64,000 nt of DNA from Legionella birminghamensis. GTDB taxonomy: Bacteria > Pseudomonadota > Gammaproteobacteria > Legionellales > Legionellaceae. The stretch lies in NCBI RefSeq assembly GCF_900452515.1, contig NZ_UGNW01000001.1:2604001-2668000 (forward strand), written 5' to 3'. Below the pieces are notes generated by a model. The model was not told where the DNA came from. It made no database searches and saw only the letters and a program-made list of their open reading frames with translations. The position numbers were made by a program, and so were the translations under genes. Numbering within the stretch: the stretch's first letter is position 1; each line of letters begins with the position of its first letter. Positions 34,693-43,726 of the stretch are shown here, in pieces.

Positions 34693-37188
34693 ATGATTGA
34701 TAGACAAACGCTATTTCCCTTAATGGCAGAGGGGGCTGTCGTAATAACACCGACCAAACGTCTTTCGATAGCGCTTTTAGAAGAATATTTTCAGTTTTAT
34801 AACTGTAAGACTGTCAAAAAACCCGTTTGCCTGCCTTTTCAGAATTTTTTACGCCTGCAGTACCATACGCTGTGTTTTAATAATTCGGAAAACAGGCATC
34901 CATTACTCTTAAACAGCAGTCAATACAATTACCTTTGGCAGAAAGTTCTCGGGCAACAGGAAATTCCTTTGCACGCAGGTCTGGTCGAGACAGTCAAAGA
35001 TGCATGGTCCAAATGCCAGCGCTGGAAGCTGGATACTAATTCCCCGGCTTTTTCCTATACGGAGCAGACCCAGGCATTTGCGAAGTGGTCAAAATTGTTT
35101 CAGAGGGAGCTGGATAACATTCCAGGGATTGTCGATGAACAGCTGGCAGAGTATCTGACTTCATCGCTTCTATGCCTTGATTTCACCACCAGCATTTGGG
35201 TATGTTTTGAAGAATATACCCCTCAGCAAAAAGCACTACACGATAAATTGACGGCACTCGGATGCAGGGTTCTCCATACGCCCCTAAACGTCACTATCGC
35301 CTCAACCCGTTTATACAAGGCTAAAAACGCCAGCGATGAATATGAGGAAATGATTCTGTGGATAAAAGAGAGACTGGCCGATTCAGCAAGTGTAGGTGTT
35401 GTTGTCCCCTCTTTGGAAACAGAGGGAACAACACTACAGCGCTTATTGCAGCGCAGGCTTCCTGAAATAGTGTTTAGCATTTCTCTGGGTCAACCTTTGA
35501 GCGATTATCCACTGATTGGCCATGCACTAAACTGGCTCAAACTGGATGGTTACTCGCTTGGCAACCATCAGGCGCGCTTACTGCTTCATTCACCTTATTT
35601 ATACAAGGCCAATGAAGAGTTTCTCAAGCGCGCGCAAATGATGCAAAACAGCCTTTCCCTCCAGGAGGAAGTGATTAACTGGGGTTACTTTTTAAATGAA
35701 CTTCGTGGATCTGCTCCGCAATTACACAAAGCACTTTCTTCAATCAGCGCTTATCCGGAAACTGCCTCTCCCTCAGAGTGGGCCAGTCATTTTCGCACAA
35801 GACTGAACACACTTGGATTTCCGGGCGATCTTAGCCTGAATTCCGAGGATTATCAGTGTTTTCAAAAGCTGCTAAATCTATTCTCTGAATTCAAGCAACT
35901 CCAGCTTCTTACCTGCAAAATGACCATGGTTGAAGCAATTGATGCTTTAACCGGCATTGCTTCCAACACCATTTTTCAACCCAAAGCAGAAAAAAGCAAT
36001 CTGCAGATTATGGGAATGCTTGAAGCAACAGGTATTCGTTTTGACGCCCTCTGGGTTACCGGAATGACCGATGTATGCCTTCCCAAAAAGATTAAACCCT
36101 CTCCCTTCATTCCATTAGAGTACCAAAGGGCTTATATCAGCTCGGAGCATGCATTGTTTTTAGCAGAGAAACAGTTTGAATCCTTTCTGCAGAATGCGCC
36201 AGAGATTATTTTCAGCTATGCCGCTATTGAGGAGGACAAACCGCAACTGCCCTCACCCTTGCTCAAGCACATGCCAGAGAGGACTGCCCTGGCCATAAAG
36301 GATATCCGCTCAGGTATCACCCTGGAGAAAATAGAAGAGACTTACCAGATTCCACAGAATAAAGAGTCTATCAAAGGAAGTACGGGTTTATTGGCAAAAC
36401 AATCGAAATGTCCCTTCCAGGCTTTTGCGGCGCACCGTCTTCATGCCCAGCAAGGCAATCCCGCCTTTGATGGTTTAAATCCCCTGGAACGGGGGCAACT
36501 GGTTCATAAAGCACTGGAATGCTTCTGGCAGCAGGTCATCGATCAGAAACGCTTACTTGCGATGTCAGAGGACGAATTAAGCGAGTTAATCAGCAATTCA
36601 ATCGATTTAGCCCTGGATCCTTATCGACAACACAGACATTACTCATTTTCCTCTTTAATACAACAGGTCGAAATTAAACGGCTATGCCGCCTGCTGAAAA
36701 CTTGCCTCGAATGGGAAAAAAGACGCCCTCCCTTTAAAGTGGAGGCACTGGAGAAAAGTTTCAAGTTAATGCTTGGCGGAATTGAGTTTAATATGCGTGT
36801 AGATCGCCTTGACCAGCTTGAGGATGGCAGTAAATGGGTGATTGACTATAAAACCAGTATCCCTGTCAGCCTTCCCTGGAACGAAGAACGGCCACGGGAG
36901 CCGCAGCTTCTGATGTATGCCTTGCTTGACGGGGCGATCGACACACTGGTGTTTTCAGCACTGAAAGAGGGGCAGCACCACTGCAAAGGGGTGAGCAGCA
37001 GTAATTACGAGATAAAAAACATTCAAAGCCTTCCGGAAGAAAACTCTTGGGAAAATGCCCGTCAAAGCTGGCAAAAAAGTCTTGAACAGCTGGCAAAGGA
37101 ATTTGCAGAAGGATTATGCGCCCCCCAGCCGCTTAATCGTTCTATCTGCCAACAGTGTAGCTATACCTCGCTTTGCCGGGTTAAATGA
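34693..37188 (+). CDS. AddB-like PD-(D/E)XK nuclease, probable DNA repair protein
   Basis: 831 residues. The N-terminal two thirds resemble the inactive helicase part of AddB-type proteins, starting with a P-loop-like ITPTKRLS. The C-terminal domain is a RecB-type nuclease: FNMRVDRLDQL supplies the first acid, and VIDYKTS the D-x-K pair. A cluster of cysteines (one in SKCPFQAF, then CxxCx5C in CQQCSYTSLC at the end) matches the 4Fe-4S staple of AddB. It fits the family annotated as probable DNA repair protein (TIGR03623). No AddA partner is in the window. Start ATG 34693, 7 bp after the membrane pair, so it may be co-transcribed. Confidence 0.8.
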   Translation: MIDRQTLFPLMAEGAVVITPTKRLSIALLEEYFQFYNCKTVKKPVCLPFQNFLRLQYHTLCFNNSENRHPLLLNSSQYNYLWQKVLGQQEIPLHAGLVETVKDAWSKCQRWKLDTNSPAFSYTEQTQAFAKWSKLFQRELDNIPGIVDEQLAEYLTSSLLCLDFTTSIWVCFEEYTPQQKALHDKLTALGCRVLHTPLNVTIASTRLYKAKNASDEYEEMILWIKERLADSASVGVVVPSLETEGTTLQRLLQRRLPEIVFSISLGQPLSDYPLIGHALNWLKLDGYSLGNHQARLLLHSPYLYKANEEFLKRAQMMQNSLSLQEEVINWGYFLNELRGSAPQLHKALSSISAYPETASPSEWASHFRTRLNTLGFPGDLSLNSEDYQCFQKLLNLFSEFKQLQLLTCKMTMVEAIDALTGIASNTIFQPKAEKSNLQIMGMLEATGIRFDALWVTGMTDVCLPKKIKPSPFIPLEYQRAYISSEHALFLAEKQFESFLQNAPEIIFSYAAIEEDKPQLPSPLLKHMPERTALAIKDIRSGITLEKIEETYQIPQNKESIKGSTGLLAKQSKCPFQAFAAHRLHAQQGNPAFDGLNPLERGQLVHKALECFWQQVIDQKRLLAMSEDELSELISNSIDLALDPYRQHRHYSFSSLIQQVEIKRLCRLLKTCLEWEKRRPPFKVEALEKSFKLMLGGIEFNMRVDRLDQLEDGSKWVIDYKTSIPVSLPWNEERPREPQLLMYALLDGAIDTLVFSALKEGQHHCKGVSSSNYEIKNIQSLPEENSWENARQSWQKSLEQLAKEFAEGLCAPQPLNRSICQQCSYTSLCRVK

Positions 37189-37212
37189 AAAACCTTAGTG
37201 CGCAGTGTCCAG

Positions 37213-37241
37213 CCTTGATAAGCATAGCGCGTCAAGGTTTT
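37213..37241 (+). terminator. Weak intrinsic terminator after the nuclease gene
   Basis: CCTTGA (37213-37218), 13-base loop, TCAAGG (37232-37237), TTTT. Short stem; it would separate the nuclease transcript from the cytochrome gene. Confidence 0.4.
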
Positions 37242-37318
37242 GAGGGGATCACCTGCCACTATTGCAAGTCTCTGATTTATCTTTTAAGCTCTTGATTTTT
37301 GGAAAAGGATTTTAACTG

Positions 37319-38692
37319 ATGCGCACTCCTGCCAAATGGCTTTTCCCATTACTTGTCGGCTTTGGCTCGACAGCTTACTCCGACCATCCTTCCAGTTACA
37401 TGCCTGTTGACATCAAAGAAGATTTTCAAACCATCATGAAACGCATGGTCGATCAGAAAGATGCGGTTGAAAAAAAACATGCTGACTTGCTTGAGCAGCG
37501 CTATGATCTTAGCAATAAACCGGCATCCGGCACCACCATGACGGGCGGCAAGGCGATTCAGGAAGGCGTCAGGGTGAAGCTGCCTGCAGGGATAACCTGG
37601 GATTCCTTATCGAAAATGACGCCTGAAGAAATTCAGGAAAAAGGTTTATATCCCGCAGGATTTCTGCCCTTGCCGCATCCTAACCATCCTGAGGGTGGCA
37701 TGTTGTTTCCCAAATTTGTCATTGACGAATTTAATAAACAGGAACAACGCGATTTAACCCGATTTGATTTGGACTTCGATATTCCCGATCATTTTCTTCC
37801 CATCTTCCCGGCACCAATTTTTCTCACAACCCGGCCTGATCTGGGCGATGTGTCGAAAGGCCAGTTAGTTAACATCAATAATTATTATGAACTGTTTAAC
37901 GGTCTCCTTAATCCCAAACAGCTCGAAGGCTTACGCTTACTGGTAACTCCTTTCCCGCAGCAGCAGTTTAATCAGACAGAAGACAGACGAACGGTGGCTC
38001 CCAGCCGCGGAGTGGCCTGCTTTGACTGCCATTCAAACGGCCACACCAACAAAGCGACGCATCTGGTCGGCGATATAAGGCCCCAGGAGTTTCGTCATCG
38101 GATTAATACGCCCAGTTTGCGCGGCGTGAATATTCAACGTTTATTTGGCTCACAAAGGGCTTTAAAAACTGTTGAAGATTTTACTGAGTTTGAGCAAAGA
38201 GCCGCTTATTTTGATGGCGATCCGGTTATTGCAACGAAGAAAGGGGTTAACATTCTTGAACGTGGCAGCCAGGTTCACTTCATGGCGGAATTTCAGGATA
38301 TCCTGGATTTCCCACCCGCTCCCAAGCTGGGAGTGGATGGTAAACTTGATCCTGCCAAGGCAAGCGCTGAAGAATTACGCGGCCAGGAACTCTTTTTCGG
38401 CAAAGCCCAATGTTCAACCTGCCATGTTCCTCCCTACTATACCGATAACACGATGCATAACCTGCAGACTGAACGATTTTTCAAACCGGTTATGATTAAT
38501 AACATGATGGCAGTTGGTGACGGGCCAATCAAAACCTTTCCATTAAGGGGAATTAAAGATTCGCCGCCCTATTTGCATGACGGCCGTCTGCTAACCCTGG
38601 ACGACAGCGTTGAATTCTTTAACCTGATTTTGAAGCTCCAGTTAAATGAGCAGGAAAAGAAAGATCTAGTCAGCTTTATGAAAGCGCTTTAA
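37319..38692 (+). CDS. Dihaem cytochrome c peroxidase/MauG-like protein
   Basis: 457 residues with an N-terminal signal peptide (cleavage near SDH) and two c-type haem motifs, CFDCH (234-238) and CSTCH (365-369). The C-terminal block PLRGIKDSPPYLHDGRLLTLDDSVEFF is typical of the CcpA/MauG superfamily. It would reduce peroxide or oxidise a protein or small substrate in the periplasm. The roughly 230 residues before the first haem are longer than in standard peroxidases, where the first haem is near residue 55-75; this region has a coiled-coil start. No electron-transfer partner is adjacent. Confidence 0.85.
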   Translation: MRTPAKWLFPLLVGFGSTAYSDHPSSYMPVDIKEDFQTIMKRMVDQKDAVEKKHADLLEQRYDLSNKPASGTTMTGGKAIQEGVRVKLPAGITWDSLSKMTPEEIQEKGLYPAGFLPLPHPNHPEGGMLFPKFVIDEFNKQEQRDLTRFDLDFDIPDHFLPIFPAPIFLTTRPDLGDVSKGQLVNINNYYELFNGLLNPKQLEGLRLLVTPFPQQQFNQTEDRRTVAPSRGVACFDCHSNGHTNKATHLVGDIRPQEFRHRINTPSLRGVNIQRLFGSQRALKTVEDFTEFEQRAAYFDGDPVIATKKGVNILERGSQVHFMAEFQDILDFPPAPKLGVDGKLDPAKASAEELRGQELFFGKAQCSTCHVPPYYTDNTMHNLQTERFFKPVMINNMMAVGDGPIKTFPLRGIKDSPPYLHDGRLLTLDDSVEFFNLILKLQLNEQEKKDLVSFMKAL

Positions 38693-38768
38693 CTTTAAAT
38701 AGAGAAGACCCCCAGATTTAAAATGGATCCCGCGGTCTCCGCCGCGGGAATTCGTGCTAGTCGACAGT

Positions 38769-38932
38769 CGAATCCCCGCGGCTGCGACCGCGGGGCCCAT
38801 GTTTGGTGGCCGAACATACTCTTCAGAAGAATCCAACGTTGCCCTCAATAGCAAAAGCAGTTAGGAACAAGTCTTTCAAACTTATCTTAAATTAGCAAAA
38901 ACCAATATCGTGTGGGCCCCGCGGTCGAAGCC
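38769..38932. repeat. GC-arm element with conserved core
   Basis: Left arm CGAATCCCCGCGG...CCGCGGGGCCCAT (38769-38800), core about 110 bp, right arm GTGGGCCCCGCGGTCGAAGCC (38912-38932). The core (GTTTGGTGGCCGAACAT... ATCTTAAATTAGCAAAA) is close to that at 16730-16856. A separate small GC palindrome is at 38724-38753. Confidence 0.85.
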
Positions 38933-38939
38933 AAGGCGC

Positions 38940-39449
38940 CTAGCCCAAGGTCACCCCTGGCGAATCGTCCGTTGGAAGAATACAGAATTTTTCATTGATG
39001 ATGGCTAATTCCTTGGCCTGGCGGCTAGCAGCTAACTTATCCGCTGCCTTTTTTATTTCCTGGCTAAAAAATGACATCGTTTCTATATTTGAAGGGCCTT
39101 CTGGTGGTTTTGGCAAAGGCTCCTGGACAACGGGCCATTTTCCTAAAACGCTTCCATCTGTTTGTACAAACAATTGAGAATGGGCGGTTTCTTTCAAATA
39201 GGCTGTCTGAAACGACTGGTTAGCACTTATTAAACCGGGATTTTCATCCTTGTGCAGGTAAGCGGTATTTCTTGCAATTTCCAATATAAACTGAGCATCG
39301 TTATACTGACTATCATCTGTCTTAATTTTAAACAACCATTGCAACAGGTGTTTGTGGAGATTCTTAAAATCATGATCCCCTGAACCTTTTTGCTGGTAAT
39401 CAATAATCATTTTTTCAAATAATTTACAGCACATATCACTGACAGGCAT
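38940..39449 (-). CDS. Unknown soluble protein, possible effector
   Basis: 169 residues, cytosolic, helical at the N-terminus with a paired cysteine (MCCKLF), a proline-rich middle (QEPLPKPPEGPSN, about 109-121) and a charged helix after it. No family recognised. Its upstream region is very AT-rich. The stop abuts a palindromic element. Single gene, no operon. Confidence 0.5.
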   Translation of the reverse strand: MPVSDMCCKLFEKMIIDYQQKGSGDHDFKNLHKHLLQWLFKIKTDDSQYNDAQFILEIARNTAYLHKDENPGLISANQSFQTAYLKETAHSQLFVQTDGSVLGKWPVVQEPLPKPPEGPSNIETMSFFSQEIKKAADKLAASRQAKELAIINEKFCILPTDDSPGVTLG

Positions 39450-39611
39450 TCCATTACTCCATCGATGTATTCTTTTTCATTTAATATCAATTTGTGTAAT
39501 TTTACAACCAAATAGCCTGATTTAATTAACAACTGTTCAAGAAATTAATCTAATCCCTTGATTTTTTATTATTTTATCCAATAATGAAAGGTTTTTCGAA
39601 CGCAGTAAATT

Positions 39612-40466
39612 ATGCATCATTTAATTTTAGGTTATGGCTATTGCGGATTCTATCTTGCGAAACATTTATTGGATGAGCATGAGCAGGTCACCGCTGTTTC
39701 CAGACATTATGAACCCTCCCTGGCGCTGCCAGGATTAAAACATATAGCCAGCGACTTGTGTAACCTTAACATCGCTCAAGAAGCGGATCTTGTTATTTAC
39801 TATCTTGTTCCCCCTGTTCCCGCAAGGGACACAGACAGCCTTCTTCATGAGTTTTTAAGCAAAACACTACTAAAACCCATGAAAATTGTATATTTCGGTT
39901 CAAGCGCTGTGTATGGAAATCATCAGGGAAAATGGATAACGGAACGTTCGAAATGCCGTATTCAGCACGCGCGGCAACTGAGACGTCTAGATGCAGAGGA
40001 ACAATGGAAGCAATTTGCAAAAAAAAACGGGGCAGCCTGTGTGCTCCTTCGTATTGCTGGAATTTACGGACCCAACCGCTTGCCCATTGAAGCAGCGCGC
40101 ACTCAAAATCCCCTTTTAATACCTCAGCAAGCCCCTTATACTAATCATATATTCGTTATGGATTTAGTGAAAATTGCTTCACAGCTTGCCATGAAACGCA
40201 GCGCAGAGGGAATTTTCAATATTGCAGACGGCCACCCGAAAAAGATGGGCGCTTTGCAGCAGCTGGTTGCCCATCATCTCGACTATCCGGCAGCAGTCTT
40301 TCAAACCTGGGATGAAATATGGAAAACAGCCAGTGAAATGAAACGGGAAATAATGGAAAGTTCAAAACGGTTAAGCATCGAATTACTTGAACATGAATTA
40401 GAACAGGTTCTACAGATTACTCCCATGACAGCAGGCGTTCTCAAAAGTCTTGCCCTAATGGCTTAA
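39612..40466 (+). CDS. NAD(P)-binding SDR/epimerase, YeeZ-like
   Basis: 284 residues with the dinucleotide motif GYGYCGFYLA (8-17), a YFGSSAVYG segment, LRIAGIYGP and a C-terminal helical part. These match extended SDR proteins of the YeeZ group; the canonical catalytic Y-x3-K is not obvious, so substrate and activity are unclear. The next gene, also an SDR, starts 8 bp after the stop, so the pair is probably an operon. Confidence 0.75.
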   Translation: MHHLILGYGYCGFYLAKHLLDEHEQVTAVSRHYEPSLALPGLKHIASDLCNLNIAQEADLVIYYLVPPVPARDTDSLLHEFLSKTLLKPMKIVYFGSSAVYGNHQGKWITERSKCRIQHARQLRRLDAEEQWKQFAKKNGAACVLLRIAGIYGPNRLPIEAARTQNPLLIPQQAPYTNHIFVMDLVKIASQLAMKRSAEGIFNIADGHPKKMGALQQLVAHHLDYPAAVFQTWDEIWKTASEMKREIMESSKRLSIELLEHELEQVLQITPMTAGVLKSLALMA

Positions 40467-40474
40467 GGATAAGA

Positions 40475-41428
40475 ATGAACATATTGATTGCAGGCGCTTC
40501 CGGACTTATTGGCAGGAAACTGGTTAAAGCCTTAGTCGCAGATCACCAAATATCTGTGTTAGGGCGAAATATTAAATTACTGCAAGCGATATTTTCTGAT
40601 CCTGTAAAACAGCTTGACTGGGATCATCTGGATACTATTGATCCCCGGTCATTCGATGCCGTCATCAATTTAAGCGGCAGGAATATTTCTTCACTGCGAT
40701 GGAATAATACAATCAAGCAGGACATTATTAATTCACGTGTTCACACGAATAAGGTCTTGATTGACTGGTTGCTTAAACACCAAGCCAGCCCCCATTTTTT
40801 CTGTGCAAATGCCGTTGGCATTTATGGAACACAGGCAGACAATGACAGCAACGCCTTCGATGAGAACAGTGCAATTGATGATGAAACACCCCATGATTTT
40901 CTCAGCAAAGTTGGTATTCTCTGGGAGCAATCCCTGCAACTAGCAATCGATGCCAATATACCAGTCACCATTACGCGTTTTGGCGTTGTACTTGATCGGG
41001 AAGGCGGCATGCTGGGAAAACTGGCTCCTGTTTTTAAATTAGGCATCGGCAGTATCCTGGGAAAAGGCCAGCAAATTATTTCCTGGGTCGATATGCAGGA
41101 CGTTATTGGCGCTTACCAATTCCTGTTAGCCAATCCCGGCCTGACCGGCCCATTGAATGTATGCGCCCCCGAACCAGTGACGCAGGAGATATTCGCCAGA
41201 ACACTGGCCCGTGTTCTAAAACGGCCGCTGCTATTTCGCATTCCAGGCTGGGTTATCAAATTACTTTTCGGCGAAATGGGAGAATGCCTCTTGCTCAGCG
41301 GCCAGCGGGTTCTCCCTAACCGCCTGATGGACAATGGCTATCAGTTCCAATATCCGGATCTCGAAGATGCGCTGGAACATCAGTTTGCCAACACAGAGCC
41401 CAGGCAACATACTAAATCAGGCCTATAA
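40475..41428 (+). CDS. TIGR01777-type epimerase, YfcH-like
   Basis: 317 residues: NAD(P) motif GASGLIGRKL (7-16), VINLSGRNIS, CANAVGIYGT, TRFGVVLDREGGML and a C-terminal domain with LPNRLMDNGYQFQYP. These are the signatures of the YfcH/TIGR01777 family, related to cell-division inhibitor SulA-like epimerases; the true substrate is unknown. The start ATG 40475 has AAGGA. The MITE begins 5 bp after the stop. Confidence 0.85.
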   Translation: MNILIAGASGLIGRKLVKALVADHQISVLGRNIKLLQAIFSDPVKQLDWDHLDTIDPRSFDAVINLSGRNISSLRWNNTIKQDIINSRVHTNKVLIDWLLKHQASPHFFCANAVGIYGTQADNDSNAFDENSAIDDETPHDFLSKVGILWEQSLQLAIDANIPVTITRFGVVLDREGGMLGKLAPVFKLGIGSILGKGQQIISWVDMQDVIGAYQFLLANPGLTGPLNVCAPEPVTQEIFARTLARVLKRPLLFRIPGWVIKLLFGEMGECLLLSGQRVLPNRLMDNGYQFQYPDLEDALEHQFANTEPRQHTKSGL

Positions 41429-41433
41429 GCCGT

Positions 41434-41574
41434 GGGTATCTACACACCACCCCTACGCCCTGCGGCTTGTCCGCAGGGTCCAGTGTTTTTCTATGAGTCT
41501 TATGGATCCCTCGGACAAGTGGTGGGACGTAGAAGCTAGGTGCAGACTGTGTTTTCAGAGATGTGTAGATACCC
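41434..41574. mobile_element. MITE-like element with perfect 13-bp inverted ends
   Basis: 141 bp with ends GGGTATCTACACA (41434-41446) and TGTGTAGATACCC (41562-41574). The interior holds GC hairpins (CCTGCGGCTTGTCCGCAGG at 41459-41477) and no coding capacity. The reverse-complement copy at 63435-63583 shares most of the interior. A decayed GC arm follows (GGTCGCAGCCGCGAGCATTCG from 41579). Confidence 0.85.
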
Positions 41575-41612
41575 ATAGGTCGCAGCCGCGAGCATTCGAT
41601 ATTTCTAATTCC

Positions 41613-42758
41613 TTAGTGTGTATAGCTATGTTTATTCTCTACGTCATTTAGATAGGGTCTGGCCAGCTCACACATCACAGAACATCGAGCCAGACGCACC
41701 GCGAGACTGACTTTGTGGGAAGACATGGTAAGGAGCCCATTACTGAGCGATTTATTAATTATTTGCTTGATCTCATCAAGCGTAACTGCATGATTAATTT
41801 TATCCATCAGCACTTTGGTATATTCCGCCTTGGTCGCAGTCAAGGCATGATTACGGAATAAGCGGGTAGCCAAAGAGGCTTGAAACTCGCCCTTTTTTAA
41901 AGAACCTCTCGAATAGAAATAGCGGGTTAACTCCCGAAGACAGCTCTCCTTGAGGTTATCCAGATTTATTTCTCGCTCATCCAACAGTACTTTGTTTCCT
42001 TTTTTTACAGCATCAGCCAATTTATCTTTAGCATTCAATTTAAAAGGAGGTAATGGATTTAGGGGATGAATTGCCTTGTGAGCCCTGTGGTCTACTATTT
42101 CAGCGGCCAGCAGACCTGGCGCTTTAAAGGATACGCGCTGCGCATCGTATGCAGCAGCTAATGTTTTCAACAGATTAGGCTTGTCTTTTAAAAAACTCAC
42201 ATCAAACATGTCAGGCCTGTTAGCCTTGATAAATAACAAGGCTTTTACCGTGTCAACTCCCTGTGGACGGGTAAAGCTGGCAATATAAAACCAGGAATCA
42301 TGGGGTGCTTGATAGGTATGCCAGTAAGACTGGCTGACGAGGCTTCTTCGCCTTAGCTTTTTATTAACAATGACTTCCTCTCTTTGTTCAAGCTGCACAG
42401 CGAGGCCTATGTCAATACAAACCAGCTCCCCATCTTTGGTTTTAAGAATATTTTTTTGGGTTACCGCATCTATAACAATACGGCCTGTACGATTGAAAAT
42501 GTCAATCACAGACTGACTGATTTCCTTATCACTTGCCTGCTTCCCTTCGATATAAGGGCAACACCAACCTTTGCCAAGTGGCGAATCTACGACTGTTGCA
42601 GAAGGCTTGATATGTGCGTTTATCTCGTTCCATATTCTTACAGAACGTTCCGGCTTATCGGTTGCGGAGCAGTCCTTCGCAATTTTGAGCACTGTGGTTT
42701 TATCGTCATTGACATAAACTGTATTAAAAGCCCCCTCACCTAATTTTTTCCACCCCAT
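41613..42758 (-). CDS. Atypical eukaryotic-like protein kinase, candidate effector
   Basis: 381 residues from ATG 42758 (a GTG seven codons upstream is possible). The N-terminal lobe has a glycine-rich loop GEGAFNTVY (7-15), the lysine K25 in VLKIAK and a likely helix-C glutamate E45. The catalytic segment reads IVIDAVTQKNIL, with D97 and N103 one residue further apart than usual and no His-Arg before the Asp. IDIG (115-118) replaces DFG. The small C-lobe is followed by a helical domain of about 200 residues. Legionella translocates several such kinases (LegK family and others). Not in an operon. Confidence 0.7.
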   Translation of the reverse strand: MGWKKLGEGAFNTVYVNDDKTTVLKIAKDCSATDKPERSVRIWNEINAHIKPSATVVDSPLGKGWCCPYIEGKQASDKEISQSVIDIFNRTGRIVIDAVTQKNILKTKDGELVCIDIGLAVQLEQREEVIVNKKLRRRSLVSQSYWHTYQAPHDSWFYIASFTRPQGVDTVKALLFIKANRPDMFDVSFLKDKPNLLKTLAAAYDAQRVSFKAPGLLAAEIVDHRAHKAIHPLNPLPPFKLNAKDKLADAVKKGNKVLLDEREINLDNLKESCLRELTRYFYSRGSLKKGEFQASLATRLFRNHALTATKAEYTKVLMDKINHAVTLDEIKQIINKSLSNGLLTMSSHKVSLAVRLARCSVMCELARPYLNDVENKHSYTH

Positions 42759-42908
42759 TTCAAACTCACAACAAATCACTTTGTCTAATTTTACGCCATC
42801 CTTAGATTAACTTAAAGCAATTTTTAACTGGACTTTTCATTGAAGAGCCTGGAACAGGCTTATCTACTCGCCTTTCCTCTCTTCCAAAGAAAAACCATAT
42901 TTGTTGCG

Positions 42909-42937
42909 TTGACAAGGATGTTAAATATTTATACAAT
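42909..42937 (+). promoter_or_regulatory. Consensus sigma-70 promoter
   Basis: TTGACA (42909-42914), 17-bp spacer, TACAAT (42932-42937), about 30 bp before the ATG of the small membrane protein at 42967. The -35 is perfect and the spacing ideal, stronger than any other promoter noticed in the window. Confidence 0.75.
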
Positions 42938-42966
42938 TGTGCAAAACTTACACATCACAGGACTTT

Positions 42967-43650
42967 ATGAAAAAGAGTTTTTTAGATATCTATTTTAGAA
43001 ATGCCCGAGGCGTTTTAAGAATTTCTTTTGATATCGAGCTATGGAAATATGCATGGCCAGTATGTATAGTTCTATTACCCTTTACTCTTAGTTTGGGTGC
43101 AGGAATAAAAACCTTAATCGATTTTTTTTCAAGAAAAAATATTCCCGAAACCAATCTTAAGGCTGTAGATAATCACATAGCCACTTTAGATTCAGATATT
43201 AATCCACTTCTTGAAACTATTAATACTTATTCTTCTCATGCAAAATCATTATCAAGCCAAAAGCTTTGTACATCATTAAATAAAATTGAGATAGAAGCAG
43301 ACTCGGATTTGGCAAAAGACATCAACAGAAAGAAGCAAATCTTACAATACGAACAATTAGGCATTGATAAAGATCCATCGCTTTTGGATAGGTATAGAAA
43401 AAGATTTATCGCTAATTTAAAACTTGATGAAAGCCGTCAAAAGCGTCTTGATGACTATAATACCCAACAGACAAGGCATCATATTACAAAAAGAAACAAT
43501 AATATGAAGGCGATCATTAGGGAGTACGTAAGTGCACCCCATAATTATGGTAAAGCAATGCAACAGACTATCTGTAACCATTTCTTCCCGTCAGAAAGGC
43601 CAACAATAGGGTTAGAATCTCCTGTAGAAAAGAAACAAGTCCTTCCTTAG
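42967..43650 (+). CDS. Membrane-anchored coiled-coil protein, unknown
   Basis: 227 residues from ATG 42967 (AGGAC six bases upstream). One or two hydrophobic segments at about 27-52 are followed by a long charged helical region (about 60-200) rich in Lys, Asp, Ile and Asn, and a Pro-rich tail ending EKKQVLP. Its codons are visibly more AT-rich than those of the neighbouring genes. No family recognised. It has a near-consensus promoter and no operon partner. Possible effector or acquired gene. Confidence 0.6.
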   Translation: MKKSFLDIYFRNARGVLRISFDIELWKYAWPVCIVLLPFTLSLGAGIKTLIDFFSRKNIPETNLKAVDNHIATLDSDINPLLETINTYSSHAKSLSSQKLCTSLNKIEIEADSDLAKDINRKKQILQYEQLGIDKDPSLLDRYRKRFIANLKLDESRQKRLDDYNTQQTRHHITKRNNNMKAIIREYVSAPHNYGKAMQQTICNHFFPSERPTIGLESPVEKKQVLP

Positions 43651-43659
43651 CAAGAAGCC

Positions 43660-43684
43660 TGCATACCGTTATTCATGGTATGCA
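43660..43684. terminator. Hairpin between convergent genes
   Basis: TGCATACC (43660-43667), nine-base loop, GGTATGCA (43677-43684). It lies between the convergent coiled-coil gene and greA. No long T-run on either side, so termination efficiency is doubtful. Confidence 0.4.
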
Positions 43685-43726
43685 AGTACTTGGAAATGCT
43701 TGACTTTTGTGAAAATATACTAGGGT

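Noticed and set aside
42790-42830. PmrA box upstream of the kinase-like gene
   Set aside because: TTAA half-sites occur on the minus strand but with 12-bp, not 11-bp, spacing and no second matching half.
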